Source: JADJOY01 sp016713535 [NCBI: Deltaproteobacteria bacterium] (GTDB lineage Bacteria > JADJOY01). From it: 64,000 bases of DNA. Location: the NCBI GenBank assembly GCA_016713535.1, contig JADJOY010000025.1, forward strand, positions 117,043 through 181,042, written 5' to 3'. Positions 1 to 9,204 of the stretch are shown here, piece by piece. Below the pieces are notes generated by a model. It searched no databases. It was not told the origin of the DNA and was given only the letters and a program-made list of their open reading frames with translations. The number at the start of each line of letters is the position of its first letter. Position 1 is the stretch's first letter. A program made the translations under genes and the position numbers.

Positions 1-2
1 CC

Positions 3-632
3 TACCTGCAGCAGGAGATCGTCGCCGAGGCCGCGACCCGCAGCGTGCCCGCCTTCAGTCGATTCCTACGCGTCGCCGCGCTCTGCAACGCGACCATCGT
101 CAACTTCAGCAAGATCGCGAGCGACGCCCAGGTGCCCCGTACCACGGTCTACGAGTACTTCGAGATCCTCAAGGACACCCTCATCCTTCACGAGGTGCCG
201 GCCTGGCGATCGTCCGTGAAGCGCAAGCCCCTCGCCTCGTCCAAGTACTACTTCTTCGACATCGGCGTTGCCTCGGCCCTGCAAGGGCGCCACGCGGTCA
301 CGCCCCGCACCCCGGAGTTCGGCGCCGCCTTCGAGAGCTGGATCTTCCACGAGCTCATCGCCCACCGCGACTACCAGGGTGGCGACGAAATCCGCCACTG
401 GCGCTCTGACTCCGGCTTCGAGGTCGACTTCATCCTCGGGGACCACACCGCCATCGAGGTCAAGGCCACCGACAACGTCAGCGACCGCGACCTGCGCCCG
501 CTCCAAGCGCTCGCGGAGGAGAAGAAGCTCGAGCGCTACCTCTGTGTCTGCACCGAACCGCGACGCCGGACCGTGGGTGGTGTGGAGATCCTACCGTCGA
601 CCGAGTTCCTCGCCGAGCTCGGCGCCGCTTGA
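3..632 (+). CDS. DUF4143-domain ATPase, C-terminal part (partial)
   Basis: The frame is open from base 3 and starts upstream of the window. The visible 209 residues match the C-terminal half of the AAA ATPase plus DUF4143 family: a winged-helix-like stretch (FSKIASDAQVPRTTVYEYFE) followed by a nuclease-like fold with FFDIGVASAL, FESWIFHEL, W-R-S-x-S-G-F-E-V-D-F and IEVKATDNV. The E-V-D-F...E-V-K pattern is the PD-(D/E)XK-like signature of DUF4143. The N-terminal Walker ATPase would lie before base 1. The role of these proteins is poorly known; they are common in accessory DNA near toxin-antitoxin genes, as here. The family call is secure, the function is not. Confidence 0.85.
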   Translation, partial: YLQQEIVAEAATRSVPAFSRFLRVAALCNATIVNFSKIASDAQVPRTTVYEYFEILKDTLILHEVPAWRSSVKRKPLASSKYYFFDIGVASALQGRHAVTPRTPEFGAAFESWIFHELIAHRDYQGGDEIRHWRSDSGFEVDFILGDHTAIEVKATDNVSDRDLRPLQALAEEKKLERYLCVCTEPRRRTVGGVEILPSTEFLAELGAA

Positions 633-636
633 CCAG

Positions 637-901
637 ATCATCGAGAGCCTGCTCACCAGCTCTGGCCCACCGAGCTGCCGCTCGTGAAGGATCTGCTCGG
701 CTTCGAGAGCGTGGATAGCGGCGGGCCGCCGGTGGGTCCGAACCACCCGCACAGCGGCGGCGGGTTCTCGTGCAGCGTGGCGCCGGTGACGGAAGCGGCG
801 CGTTCAGCGAACGCGGCGCGAGCGCCGGCGGCGAGCTGGTGCCGCTCGGAGCGGCGCTCGCCGCCGCCGCTTGGATGCGCGCTAGGCGGCGTCCCGAATG
901 A
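637..901 (+). pseudogene. Remnant of a surface-protein C-terminal anchoring module
   Basis: This stretch is a diverged copy of the 3' end of the large surface protein at 8018-8279. Both encode IIESLLTQLWP...VPLVKDLLGFESVDSGG, then SGGGFSCSV and a terminal hydrophobic stretch (here LVPLGAALAAAAWM) followed by R-A-R-R-R-P-E and a stop. The frame changes several times and no upstream coding part is left, so it is a fragment. The Cys plus hydrophobic stretch plus Arg tail resembles C-terminal sorting signals of the MYXO-CTERM/JDVT-CTERM type; that resemblance is inferred from pattern only. It begins immediately after the stop of the DUF4143 gene, suggesting a recombination junction. Confidence 0.7.
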
Positions 902-963
902 GGGCGTGTGCTCACGAGGTGCCCTGGCTTGACGCGCGGACGCCGTGGACGTCGTCCAGACAT

Positions 964-1209
964 ATGCGTACCACCGTCAGGCTGAACGACGCGCTGCTCA
1001 GGCAGGCCAAACAGGAAGCGGAACGCCGCGGCGAGACCGTGACCGCGCTCATCGAGAAGGGGTTACGGCTGGTGCTTGCAGGCCCGCAATCGCCGGCCCG
1101 CCGCAGGCGCGTGTCACTGCCGGTGTCGTCGGCCAGTGGCGGGCTACTCCCGGGTGTCGACCTGGACGACTCGGCTCGCCTTCTCGACCGCCTCGAAGGC
1201 CGCGAGTGA
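964..1209 (+). CDS. Ribbon-helix-helix antitoxin (VapB-type)
   Basis: An 81-residue protein beginning MRTTVRLNDALLRQAKQEAE, with a short beta strand followed by two helices, the usual RHH DNA-binding fold of VapB antitoxins. The Arg-rich middle (ARRRRVSLP) and acidic C-terminus (PGVDLDDSARLLDRLEGRE) fit an antitoxin tail that embraces the toxin. The ATG at 964 is chosen because the family signature starts there; the frame is open further upstream without similarity. Its stop overlaps the GTG start of the PIN toxin (GTGA), showing translational coupling. The pair would autoregulate its own promoter, as is usual for VapBC. Confidence 0.85.
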   Translation: MRTTVRLNDALLRQAKQEAERRGETVTALIEKGLRLVLAGPQSPARRRRVSLPVSSASGGLLPGVDLDDSARLLDRLEGRE

Positions 1210-1631
1210 TCCTTCCGGACGTCAACGTACTGATCTACGCGTTTCGACCTGACTCGGCCGATCATCGCGCCCACCGCGAGTGGCTGCGAAGCGTGGTCGA
1301 GGGCGATGCCGCCTATGGCATGTCGCCGCAGGTGCTGGCCGCGGTCGCGCGCATCACCACGCACCCCCGCATCTTCGCGAAGCCGAGCCCGCTCGATGAA
1401 GCGCTGGCGTTCGGGCGCGTTCTCCTGGAACAGCCGACCTGCACGGTCGTCCAACCGGGCGATCGCCACTGGGGCATCTTCACCGAGCTGTGCCGCTCGG
1501 CAGGAGCGACCGGGAACCTGATCCAGGACGCCTGGTTCGCCGCGCTCGCCATCGAATCCGGCTGCGAATGGGTCACGACCGACGGCGACTACGCACGGTT
1601 CCCGGGCCTGCGTTGGCGCCGGCCGTTGTGA
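1206..1631 (+). CDS. vapC: PIN-domain toxin (VapC-type ribonuclease)
   Basis: A 141-residue PIN domain starting at a GTG that overlaps the antitoxin stop. It opens with ILPDVNVLIYAFRPDS, containing the first catalytic Asp, and ends with NLIQDAWFAALAIE and WVTTDGDYARFPGLRW, which hold the further acidic residues that bind Mg2+. VapC toxins cleave RNA (often initiator tRNA or rRNA) when released from VapB. Length and motif spacing are complete, so this toxin looks intact although neighbouring genes carry frameshifts. The TSPQVLAA-like central stretch (MSPQVLAAVARITTHPRI) is typical of the mycobacterial-type VapC subgroup. Confidence 0.88.
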   Translation: MILPDVNVLIYAFRPDSADHRAHREWLRSVVEGDAAYGMSPQVLAAVARITTHPRIFAKPSPLDEALAFGRVLLEQPTCTVVQPGDRHWGIFTELCRSAGATGNLIQDAWFAALAIESGCEWVTTDGDYARFPGLRWRRPL

Positions 1632-1848
1632 GGCGTTGCGCGGTAGCGCACGCGGCGTCCGTACTCGCCACCGACGCACGGCGCAGCGATCGGTCACCGC
1701 TGGCGCCTGCGGCTCGCACTTCCCGGACGGCCGTTCGGATCTCTGCCGCGAAGCGCTGGAGCGCGGCCGCTCCGTCGGCGGCCAGGGAGTCCGGGACGCG
1801 CCAGGTGACTCCCAAGTGGCCAGCACCCGGGTCTGGCGACCGGGCCAT
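1573..1848 (-). CDS. Hypothetical small protein (doubtful)
   Basis: An open frame divergent from the Fic gene, beginning MARSPDPGAGHLGVTW. The first 45 residues look protein-like (RFAAEIRTAVREVRA could be a helix), the rest is Ser/Arg-rich low complexity and overlaps the end of the PIN toxin. A GGAGG lies only 2 nt before the ATG, which is too close for a good ribosome site. It may be a real short gene ended by a frameshift, or spurious. No family recognised. Confidence 0.2.
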   Translation of the reverse strand: MARSPDPGAGHLGVTWRVPDSLAADGAAALQRFAAEIRTAVREVRAAGASGDRSLRRASVASTDAACATAQRLTTAGANAGPGTVRSRRRS

Positions 1849-1859
1849 CGCCTCCGACC

Positions 1860-1887
1860 ATTCAAGAAACCACCATATTTCTTGAAT
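1860..1887. promoter_or_regulatory. Perfect 10-bp inverted repeat upstream of the Fic gene
   Basis: ATTCAAGAAA and its exact reverse complement TTTCTTGAAT are separated by 8 bases (CCACCATA). The block is strikingly A+T-rich for this genome and lies about 25-45 bp before the likely Fic start. It is best read as an operator for autoregulation or a promoter region; a transcription terminator is less likely since no T run follows on either strand. Confidence 0.5.
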
Positions 1888-1910
1888 AGCGCGCTCGCCT
1901 ATGAAAGAGA

Positions 1911-3093
1911 TTGAACTGGAGGCACCTGAGCGTGATCGAACGGAGAACCGGCCGCGGGATCCGAGTGACGTCGGTCGGCGGGAGCCCGTCGACGCCTTCG
2001 TGCCGACGCCCCTGGCGCCGGATCCGCCGATCCACCAGGCGGCCCTTCGGCCTCACATGGATCGGGCCCTCGTCGCGTTCGGTCGCCTCGACGGGATCTC
2101 GGTACTCCGTCCGGAGCCCGCGCTCGTCCTCTACGTGTGCGTCCGCAAGGAGGCGGTGCGCTCGTCGCAAAGCGACGAGACTCCAGTCGTCCCTCTCGGC
2201 CTTGCTGCTCTCCGGGATCGACGAGATCCCGGGGGATCCCCTCGACGACGTCCGCGAGGTCTCGAGCTACGTCGCCGCGCTGGAGCACGGCCTCCAGCGC
2301 ATGCATGACGGCTTCCCGCTCTCGAACCGGCTGATCCGCGAGATCCACGGACACCTCCTGATCCGCGGCCGCGGCGCCGACAAAGAACCAGGCGAGTTTC
2401 GCCGCACCCAGAACTGGATCGGCGGCAGCCTGCCCGGCAACGCCGCCTCCGTTCTTCCGCCGCCGCACGACGCCGAGGCGTGCATGAGCGCGCTGAAGAA
2501 GCTCCTCCATGGCGATCCCACCGTGACGCCGATCCTGATCAAGGCTGGACTGGCCCACGTCGAGCTCGAGACGATCCACCCATTCCTCGACGGCAACGGC
2601 CGCGGCGGTCGGCTGCTGGTACCCCTGATCTTGTGCGCCGACGGATTGCTCCGCGAGCCGCTCCTCTACCTGAGCCTCTTCAAGCAGCGCCGCGAGGAGT
2701 ACTACGACCGCCTCCAGCGCGTACGCGTGAGCGCCGACTGGGAGGGATGGCTCGCGTTCTTCCTCGACGGCATCGCTCAGACCGCCGACCAGGCCGTCGC
2801 GACCGCTCGAACGCTGACGACCACGTTTTCCGAAGACCGCAGCTCGGATCGAGCGAGAGGTTCGCGCCGCCGGCTCGGCCTTACGCGTCCACGCCGCCCT
2901 TCAGCGTCACTCGATCCTCTCGATCGGCCGTGCAGCGAAGGAAACCGGCCTCACCATCCCCACCGTCGGCGCCGCCCTCGACGCCCTCGGCAGCCTGGGC
3001 ATCGTCGAGGAAATCACCGGCAAGAAGCGCGGGCGGCTGTTCGCTTACCGGCACCTCCTCCGAGCCCTAACCGACGCGCCCAAGGAGCCGTGA
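1911..3093 (+). CDS. Fic family protein with C-terminal winged helix (frameshifted)
   Basis: Fic proteins transfer AMP or related groups to target proteins. The core motif HPFLDGNGRGGR is present and matches HPFxxGNGRxxR with the catalytic His. N-terminal parts (RTGRGIRVTSVGG, then EPVDAFVPTPLAP, then SSLSALLLSGIDEIPG) and the C-terminal helix-turn-helix (RHSILSIGRAAKETGLTIPT) are all recognisable, but they lie in different frames, needing changes near 1975, 2170 and 2840. The inhibitory motif region reads LDGISVLRPEP...VRKEAVRSSQ, like the usual SSxIEGT region with its Glu lost at the frame break. About 390 residues when repaired, normal for the family. The start (TTG 1911 or nearby) is uncertain. 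Confidence 0.85.
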
Positions 3094-3237
3094 CCCAAGC
3101 CACGTCCACGGACCGCCTGGCCCAAGGCCAGGGACCAAGTTGCGACCGCCGCCCTGGCGGACCATGGCGCCGCGCAGCTCCAGGCAGGACTGACCTTGCA
3201 TCCCTCTGCGTGGCACCCGTCGGGCTGTCACCCCAGA

Positions 3238-4750
3238 TCACTTCTGCACGCCCTTCACACCAGGCGACTCCGCGAGAACCAGATCCCCTTCGGAGGTTGG
3301 AAAGCGCGCTATCTCTACGCACCCAGTCGAAGCCTGAGTGCTCTCTAAGCCCGCGAACGCAGTGAGCTCGCCAGGGCGGCATATCGGCTCACCAATGCGT
3401 TCCTCAAGGAGCGTAGCGACACGGTCATGGCCACAGAACCAGTCGTGGTCGCCCGAATATGACACTAGCGGCCGGCGGTTCTCCAACAGCGTCTTCTCGA
3501 CATGATCGCTTAGCCTTACCATCGCAGTGGTGTGCTTCGGTGGCGACAATATTGGGCCAAGTAACGCTTCCCAAAGGCCACCCACCGACACGACCAATGC
3601 ACAGGCAACGACGACCAAACGGGCGCGATCGGATCGCCGGCTCGCGCACGGCGAACTCGCCGCCGACCGCGACCCACAGGAGGCGCGCCAGCGCGTCAGG
3701 GACAAACGCCACTGATCATCGAGCCATACGATCGCTGTTGCAGATCGAAAGAAAAGCGATGCCATGAACAACTGTACAGCTAACCGGCGGCGTTCTGCCT
3801 TCAGGACGAGAATGGCGGCAACCCCTAGTGCAACAAGGATAACGCTATCAACATTCGCCATCTCATTTCCCCAATGTGCAAGAATCGCAATCGGGGATAC
3901 CGACGCTTCCTGAAGCTTATCGGACCAGATCTCGGGGCCGAATCCCTCTGTCTCGATAGAGGACTGCAAACCGTACGTTATCGGTCTGACGCGACGAGAA
4001 AAGCGCTCCATGCGTCCAATTCGCGGCCAACTGCGGCGATGCGCCAACTAGCCACATCGAGATCAACACCGGCAGGCTCCATCGGCTCGCACTTCGATGT
4101 CGAAGTGAGTTCCACGCCAGGATGGCGAGTATGACAGGCAGCACCAACAAACCCTGCGCGCGGACACAGTACGATAGGCCCGCCCCGAACCCAGAGGCGG
4201 CGACATATCGGATTCGGATGCGCCCGTCAGGGGAAGCTATGCACAATGCACCGATCGCAACGAATGTGAGAGCGGCAGCAGGCACGTCCGGTGCCTCGAG
4301 CACCGAGAACTTTGTCATCGCAGGGAACGACAAGAGTGCCAAGACAGGCATCCATGCTTGGCTGCCATCTACCAGTCGAAACCCAATCGCTAGTAAGGCA
4401 CAAAGGCCGAACTCCGTACTGACTATGGCGATCGACCGAAGATAGTCGACTGAGATGCTGCTACCAACGAGCCCAAAGCGAAGAAGCGCTGCATATCCGA
4501 CATTCCTGTACGGCCTGTACCACGTCGATGGATCGAACCACCGGATTCTAGACGCGAGAATCAACGAAGGCTCTAGATCTCCATGAATCGGGCACCTCAA
4601 ACCGTCGCTTACCGTCCAGGCCAAGACCGCGACGGACAGCAGGCACAGGGTGCCCCAGGCGAGAGGCGCGGGATGACCCAGCCGTTTCATTCGGACTAGA
4701 TTTCTACCATGGACTCGCGCTATCAAACGTCCAATGATCACCGACACCAA
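3238..4750 (-). CDS. Polytopic membrane protein, glycosyltransferase family 39-like (frameshifted)
   Basis: The N-terminal 277 residues are strongly hydrophobic with about seven membrane spans (WGTLCLLSVAVLAWTVSDGL, LCALLAIGFRLV, PAAALTFVAIGALCIAS and others), and an early acidic-containing loop (HGDLEPS) like the first catalytic loop of dolichyl-phosphate-mannose-type transferases. Frame changes near 3970, 3710 and 3610 are needed to continue into NEMANVDSVILVALGVAAIL and the C-terminal soluble part ending LAESPGVKGVQK. Repaired length is about 500 residues. G+C is near 55%, far below the window average, and codon use differs, suggesting acquisition by transfer. The GT39-like call is by pattern only. 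Confidence 0.55.
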
Positions 4751-4963
4751 TCCCAGCGACCAGTGTGGGCTTGCCAGACCTTACCACCCACCTGGCTGGC
4801 CGCGATTCTCGAGTCAATGCAGTAGTCGGATGGGCACACGCGGCACCAGACGGCCGCACGGATCCCCAGCGCCCTCCACGCGAGACCGGGACGTCCGCCC
4901 ATAGGTGCTGGGGGCCGTCGATCGACCATCCCCTGGTGGGTTTGGCTACTTAGTGCATGCCTC

Positions 4964-7900
4964 ATGCAGGCATTCGGGCTTGCGAGCTCTAGTGCCGCAG
5001 CCACGTTCGCGGTTACCGATTGCTCGGACCCAGGCGACGGCCTGTGCGACGCCAATTGCACCCTGCGCGAGGCGCTTGCGGCGGCGGACGCGAACCCGGG
5101 GGCGGACGCCGTGGACCTCAAGGGGTGCTCCGTGCAGCCGACCGGCTCTTCACTGGGGTCAATGATCCAGATCTGGATCTAATAGGCTCGGGGGCGCAAT
5201 GGCGACGGGGCGCTGCCACAAGGATTTCCAGCATTGGTGGTCACGAGTGCCGCTAAGCGCGCTCGGGTCCACGACCTTACTCTTTCGCGCTCGACCACAG
5301 ATTTCGAGGGTCTTGACGTAGAGAGCGACGGAGCCGTAATTCATGATCTTGCATTGAGTTGCAAGCTTCGCAACTCGCAGTTAGCATCGGAATCGACCCA
5401 TTCTCCTTCCCGCGCGGGAACATCCTAAGGAATATCACGGGCAACTGCGCAATTGGAGACCTGGGCACGGACTCTCGACTTGAGAATATCAATGTCGCGG
5501 AATCAGTTATCACGTCGGAAGAGACTTCTGGTGCTTTGACAGTGTCACGGCCGGGGCTTTAGTTCTTCGGTCGACATCGGGAGTTTCGGCTGCACACTCG
5601 AGTCGGCTTCGTCGAAGTTACGGCGCCCGCAGAGAACCTTCTATCATCAGTACCATGCGGCGCAGACGGTGTGAACGTATGTTTCAATCTCGGGCCGGGC
5701 TTGGAAACGTTCGGGTCGGCGGCTGCGCCCTGGGGCGATGCCAACACGATTTCGCGCCCGAATTGGTGCCCAGGTTGGCGGCGGATCGTCCGACATTCAG
5801 GTCGAATGCAACGACATTTCTAATGTTCGTGTTGGGATCAATATCGGCGGAGACGGTGCGCCATCATCACGAAATGTGGTGATTCAGGGTAACTCGATCC
5901 TCGCAACCCAGGATGGGATCGGCATCGTTGGAACATCGCCGCTGATCGCGGCAAACCAGGTTTCTGGATCCCAGAGAGCGATCTTGGTTCTCCCAAACCG
6001 CGGCACCGACCGCTCCTACGCCGGCCTCGGCGACGACGTTGCTGCGGCGCCGACGATCACGGGGAACACGATCCGCGATTCGGCGATCGGGATCTTCCAC
6101 CAGGACGCGCTGAGCGCGAACTTCGCAACGCTGCGCGCGGACAACACGTTCACCAACGTCACCCAGGCCGAGGTCGAGGCGATCTGGCCGTTCGGGGTGC
6201 GGGTGCTCGACGCGCAGGGACAGCCGGTCGAGAACGCGGACGTGGCGGTTCGCGATCGCGATGGCGTCACGCTCGCCGGGTACAAGACGCGGGCCGACGG
6301 CTTCCTCAACACGGGCTTCGACCAGCAGAACCTGCAGAGCTGGGAGGCAAGGTTCCCGGCTTATCTGGACGGCGCGCGCACGCCGTTCACGATCGAGGCC
6401 GCGTGCGAGGTCGCGAACGGTGCGAAGCGCGTCGCCGCGTCGGGCAGCTTGGTCGTCGAGCTCGACGGCTCCGCGCAAAGCAAACCAAGCCCAGACGACG
6501 GCCTGCCCTGGTGCGTCGACACCGACGGCGGCTTGTGCCGCGAGTACCTGGCCGAGGTCACGCTCAACTCCAGCCCACCCGCGAACACGCCACCCACGAT
6601 CGAGATCACGCTGCCCGAGCCGGGGACGCGGGTCGAGATGGGTCAGCCGGTCGAGCTGCGCGCCAACGTCACGGACGCCGAGGAGCCCGGCCTCGACCGC
6701 CTCACGCTGCGCTGGACGTCGGACCGCGACGGGTGCTTTACGAGGGGCCAGGGATCGCCGGGCCGGCTCGTGAACGGCCCGACGAGCTTCACCACGAGCA
6801 ACCTGTCGGTGGGCACGCACCAGCTCACGGCGACGATCACCGACTCGGCCAATGCCTCGGCGGTGGACACCACGAGCATCACGGTGGTCGACATGACCGA
6901 CACGTCGTGCGCGACCGCGCCAACGATCGCGATCGAGGCTCCGGCCAACGACGCCACGTTTGCAGCCGGCACCCCGGTCGAGTTCGCCGTCCGGATCGGG
7001 GACGGCTCGCCGCCGCCCGACAGCCTGACACTCACGGTCCGCTCCGACGTCGATGGGCTGCTCTACCAGCAGGCGGGGCTCGCGTCGGGCGTGCAGCGCT
7101 TCACGGTGCCGTCCCTCTCGACCGGCGCGCACCGCATCGTCGCCACGGTCGCCGACACCTGCCCCACGCCCAACGAGGTCCGCGACTCGGTCCTGGTGCG
7201 GGTCGTTTCACCCGGCCAGCCGGCCTGCGACGAGCCGCCGCGGGTCACGCTCACGTCGCCGGAGGAGGGCGGCGTCTTCGATCGGGGCGCGCTCGTGCAC
7301 CTGGTCGCGAGCCTGAGCGACCCGGATCTCCCCGAGGACGCGCTCGACTTCCAGCTCACGTCGAGCATCGACGGGTTGCTGGTCGAGCGCTTCGAACGTC
7401 GGCGCCGGCGCGCAGGTGCTCGACACCACCGGAGCTCTCGGTCGGCGTCCACGATCACCGCCGGGGTCAGCGACGCGTGCGATCCCGCCGGCCGCGACGC
7501 CGACACGCTCACCCTGCGCATCCGTGAGCCGCTCACCGATTGCGACGCCGACGGCACGCCGGACGGCGCCGAGAAAGACACCGACGGCGACGGCACTCCC
7601 GACGACTGCGACAACCGCCCGGCGGGTGCGAGCTTCTCGCAGGCCGACGGCGACGGCGATGGCGTGGGCGACATGTGCGACAACTGCCCGAAGGTCGCCA
7701 ACGCCGATCAGCTCGACACCGACGGCAACGGCGTGGGCGACGCGTGCCCGGGCTCCGCCGCCGCCGCCCAACCACTGCCCCACCACGCGCCCCTGCATGC
7801 CGGAGGATCTCGACTGCAAGATCGACGGCACCTGCGAGCAGGCCGCCCTACGGCGGCGAGGTCCCCGAGCAGTGGTTCCAGAAGGCGAGCGACGCGTTCC

Positions 7901-8279
7901 TGCTCGAGCTCGCCGCCGACGATCCTGAAGCACTCAACACCCTGCTCGCGATCCTCACCGGAGACCAACCGCGAGGGCGACATCCTCGCGGTCGAGGATC
8001 GCAACCGGTTGCGCGAGATCATCGAGAGCCTGCTCACCCAGCTCTGGCCCGCCGAGGTCCCGCTGGTGAAGGACCTGCTCGGCTTCGAGAGCGTGGACAG
8101 CGGCGGCCCACCGTCCCCGGAACCACCCGCACAGCGGCGGCGGGTTCTCGTGCAGCGTGGCGCCGGCGGCGGGAGCGGCGCGTTCCGCGGAACGCGGCGC
8201 CAGCCGGAGCGCCGAGCTGGCCCCGATCGCCGTCGCCCTTGCCGCGGCCGCTTGGATGCGATCGAGGCGACGGCGCTAG
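4964..8279 (+). CDS. Large secreted CSLREA/beta-helix protein with Ig-like and TSP3 repeats (frameshifted)
   Basis: Domain order: signal-like hydrophobic segment (WWVWLLSACLMQAFGLASSS, reading upstream of ATG 4964), CSLREA motif (DANCTLREALAAADANPGAD), right-handed beta-helix (NVVIQGNSILATQDGIGIVG, PTITGNTIRDSAIGIF), a carboxypeptidase-regulatory-like stretch (FGVRVLDAQGQPVENADVAV), three Ig-like domains each opening P-P-T-I-E-I or similar, two TSP3 calcium-binding repeats (DTDGDGTPDDCDN and DGDGDGVGDMCDNCP), a helical module (WFQKASDAFLLELAADD), and a C-terminal SGGGFSCSV...hydrophobic...R-S-R-R-R-R anchor. Several frameshifts occur (near 5160, 5260, 5570, 7400, 7770, 8130); one carries the open frame on into the AbrB gene, which is not a true fusion. 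Likely cell-surface, role unknown. Confidence 0.75.
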
Positions 8280-8450
8280 CGCCCGTTCGTGGCGCTCGGC
8301 CGCCGACGGGAGCGGCGGCGCTCCAGGGGGGGGGTGCGCCAGGGATGGCGCGCCGGGTTCCAGACGAGCCCCCGGAACCGCAAGGGGGCCGGGGGAGGTG
8401 CGCCGACGACTGGGTCGACGCAGACGAAGTAAGATGGCATCTTACTCAGC

Positions 8451-8680
8451 ATGAAGACCACCGTCTCGACCAAAGGACAGTTCGTGTTCCCGCCGAAATC
8501 CGGCGCCTCGATGGGATCGAACCCGGTCAAGAGTTCGACATCGAGCGGATCGAGCGAGGGGAGTACTGCCTCGTGCGCCGCGAACCGCCGCGCAACGAGG
8601 GGCTCGTCGACTGGCTGCTCGCCTGCCCGGTGAAGGACTTCTTCGTTCCGATCGCGTCGGAGTCGACGGACTCCTCGTGA
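8451..8680 (+). CDS. AbrB/MazE-type antitoxin (frameshifted)
   Basis: Starts MKTTVSTKGQFVFP and continues AEIRRLDGIEPGQEFDIERI, the swapped-hairpin DNA-binding fold of SpoVT-AbrB antitoxins. The two halves are in different frames; inserting one C in the CCC run near 8493 restores the family sequence (V-F-P-A-E-I-R-R), so a homopolymer error is the simplest reading. The C-terminus (LVDWLLACPVKDFFVPIASE) is the usual toxin-binding part containing C-P-x-K-D-F-F. Its stop overlaps the GTG start of the PIN toxin. Repaired length is about 77 residues, normal for this group. Confidence 0.85.
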
Positions 8681-9084
8681 CCTACCTCGTCGATGCGAAC
8701 GTCCTGAGCGAGGTGACCAAGGCGAAGCCGGAACCCCGCGTGGTCGAGTGGCTGCAGGCGAACGAACGCGATCTGGTGGTCGACCCGATCATCGTCGGCG
8801 AGATCCGGTTCGGCATTCATCTGCTGCCTCGCGGGCGACGCCGTGAGCGGCTCGAGCGGTGGTTCGGTGAGGGGATCGCGCGCATCCACTGCGTCCCGTG
8901 GGATTTCGAGACTGGGCTTCGATGGGCGCAACTGCTCGCGGACTTGAGAGCCGCGGGGCTAGTGATGCCGATCAAGGACAGCATGATCGCCGCGACTGCG
9001 CTGAAGCACGGGTTCACGGTCGTGACTCGAAACGGCCGTGACTTCGACAAGGCTGGAGTCGCGATCTTCGACCCGTTCGGTTAG
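8677..9084 (+). CDS. vapC: PIN-domain toxin (VapC/FitB-like)
   Basis: A complete 135-residue PIN nuclease: YLVDANVLSEVTKAKPEPRV has the first Asp and the N-V-L-S-E signature, IIVGEIRFGIHLLP the conserved Glu, MPIKDSMIAATALKHG the third acidic residue, and VVTRNGRDFDKAGVAIFDPF the terminal motif. It belongs to the FitB-like VapC subgroup paired with AbrB antitoxins. The GTG start overlaps the antitoxin stop (GTGA), indicating coupled translation. It is followed by the IS66 element within 90 bp. Unlike its antitoxin it carries no frameshift. Confidence 0.9.
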   Translation: MTYLVDANVLSEVTKAKPEPRVVEWLQANERDLVVDPIIVGEIRFGIHLLPRGRRRERLERWFGEGIARIHCVPWDFETGLRWAQLLADLRAAGLVMPIKDSMIAATALKHGFTVVTRNGRDFDKAGVAIFDPFG

Positions 9085-9164
9085 CTCGGCACACGGAGTC
9101 GGTTTCAGGTTGGCACGCAGGCTCCGACGCACGGTTGGCGCCGGTGGGCTTCGCTCGCCGTTGC

Positions 9165-9172
9165 GCGAGAGC
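9165..9172. repeat. IS66 target-site duplication, left copy
   Basis: GCGAGAGC directly precedes the left inverted repeat and is identical to 11646-11653. An 8-bp duplication is characteristic of IS66-family insertion. Confidence 0.9.
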
Positions 9173-9204
9173 GTAAGCGTTCGACGAACCACACCCCGGA
9201 GGCG

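Noticed and set aside
5738-8680. Apparent fusion of the surface protein with an AbrB domain
   Set aside because: The surface protein has its own anchor and TAG at 8277 in another frame; the fusion arises from frameshifts, including one in the AbrB gene.
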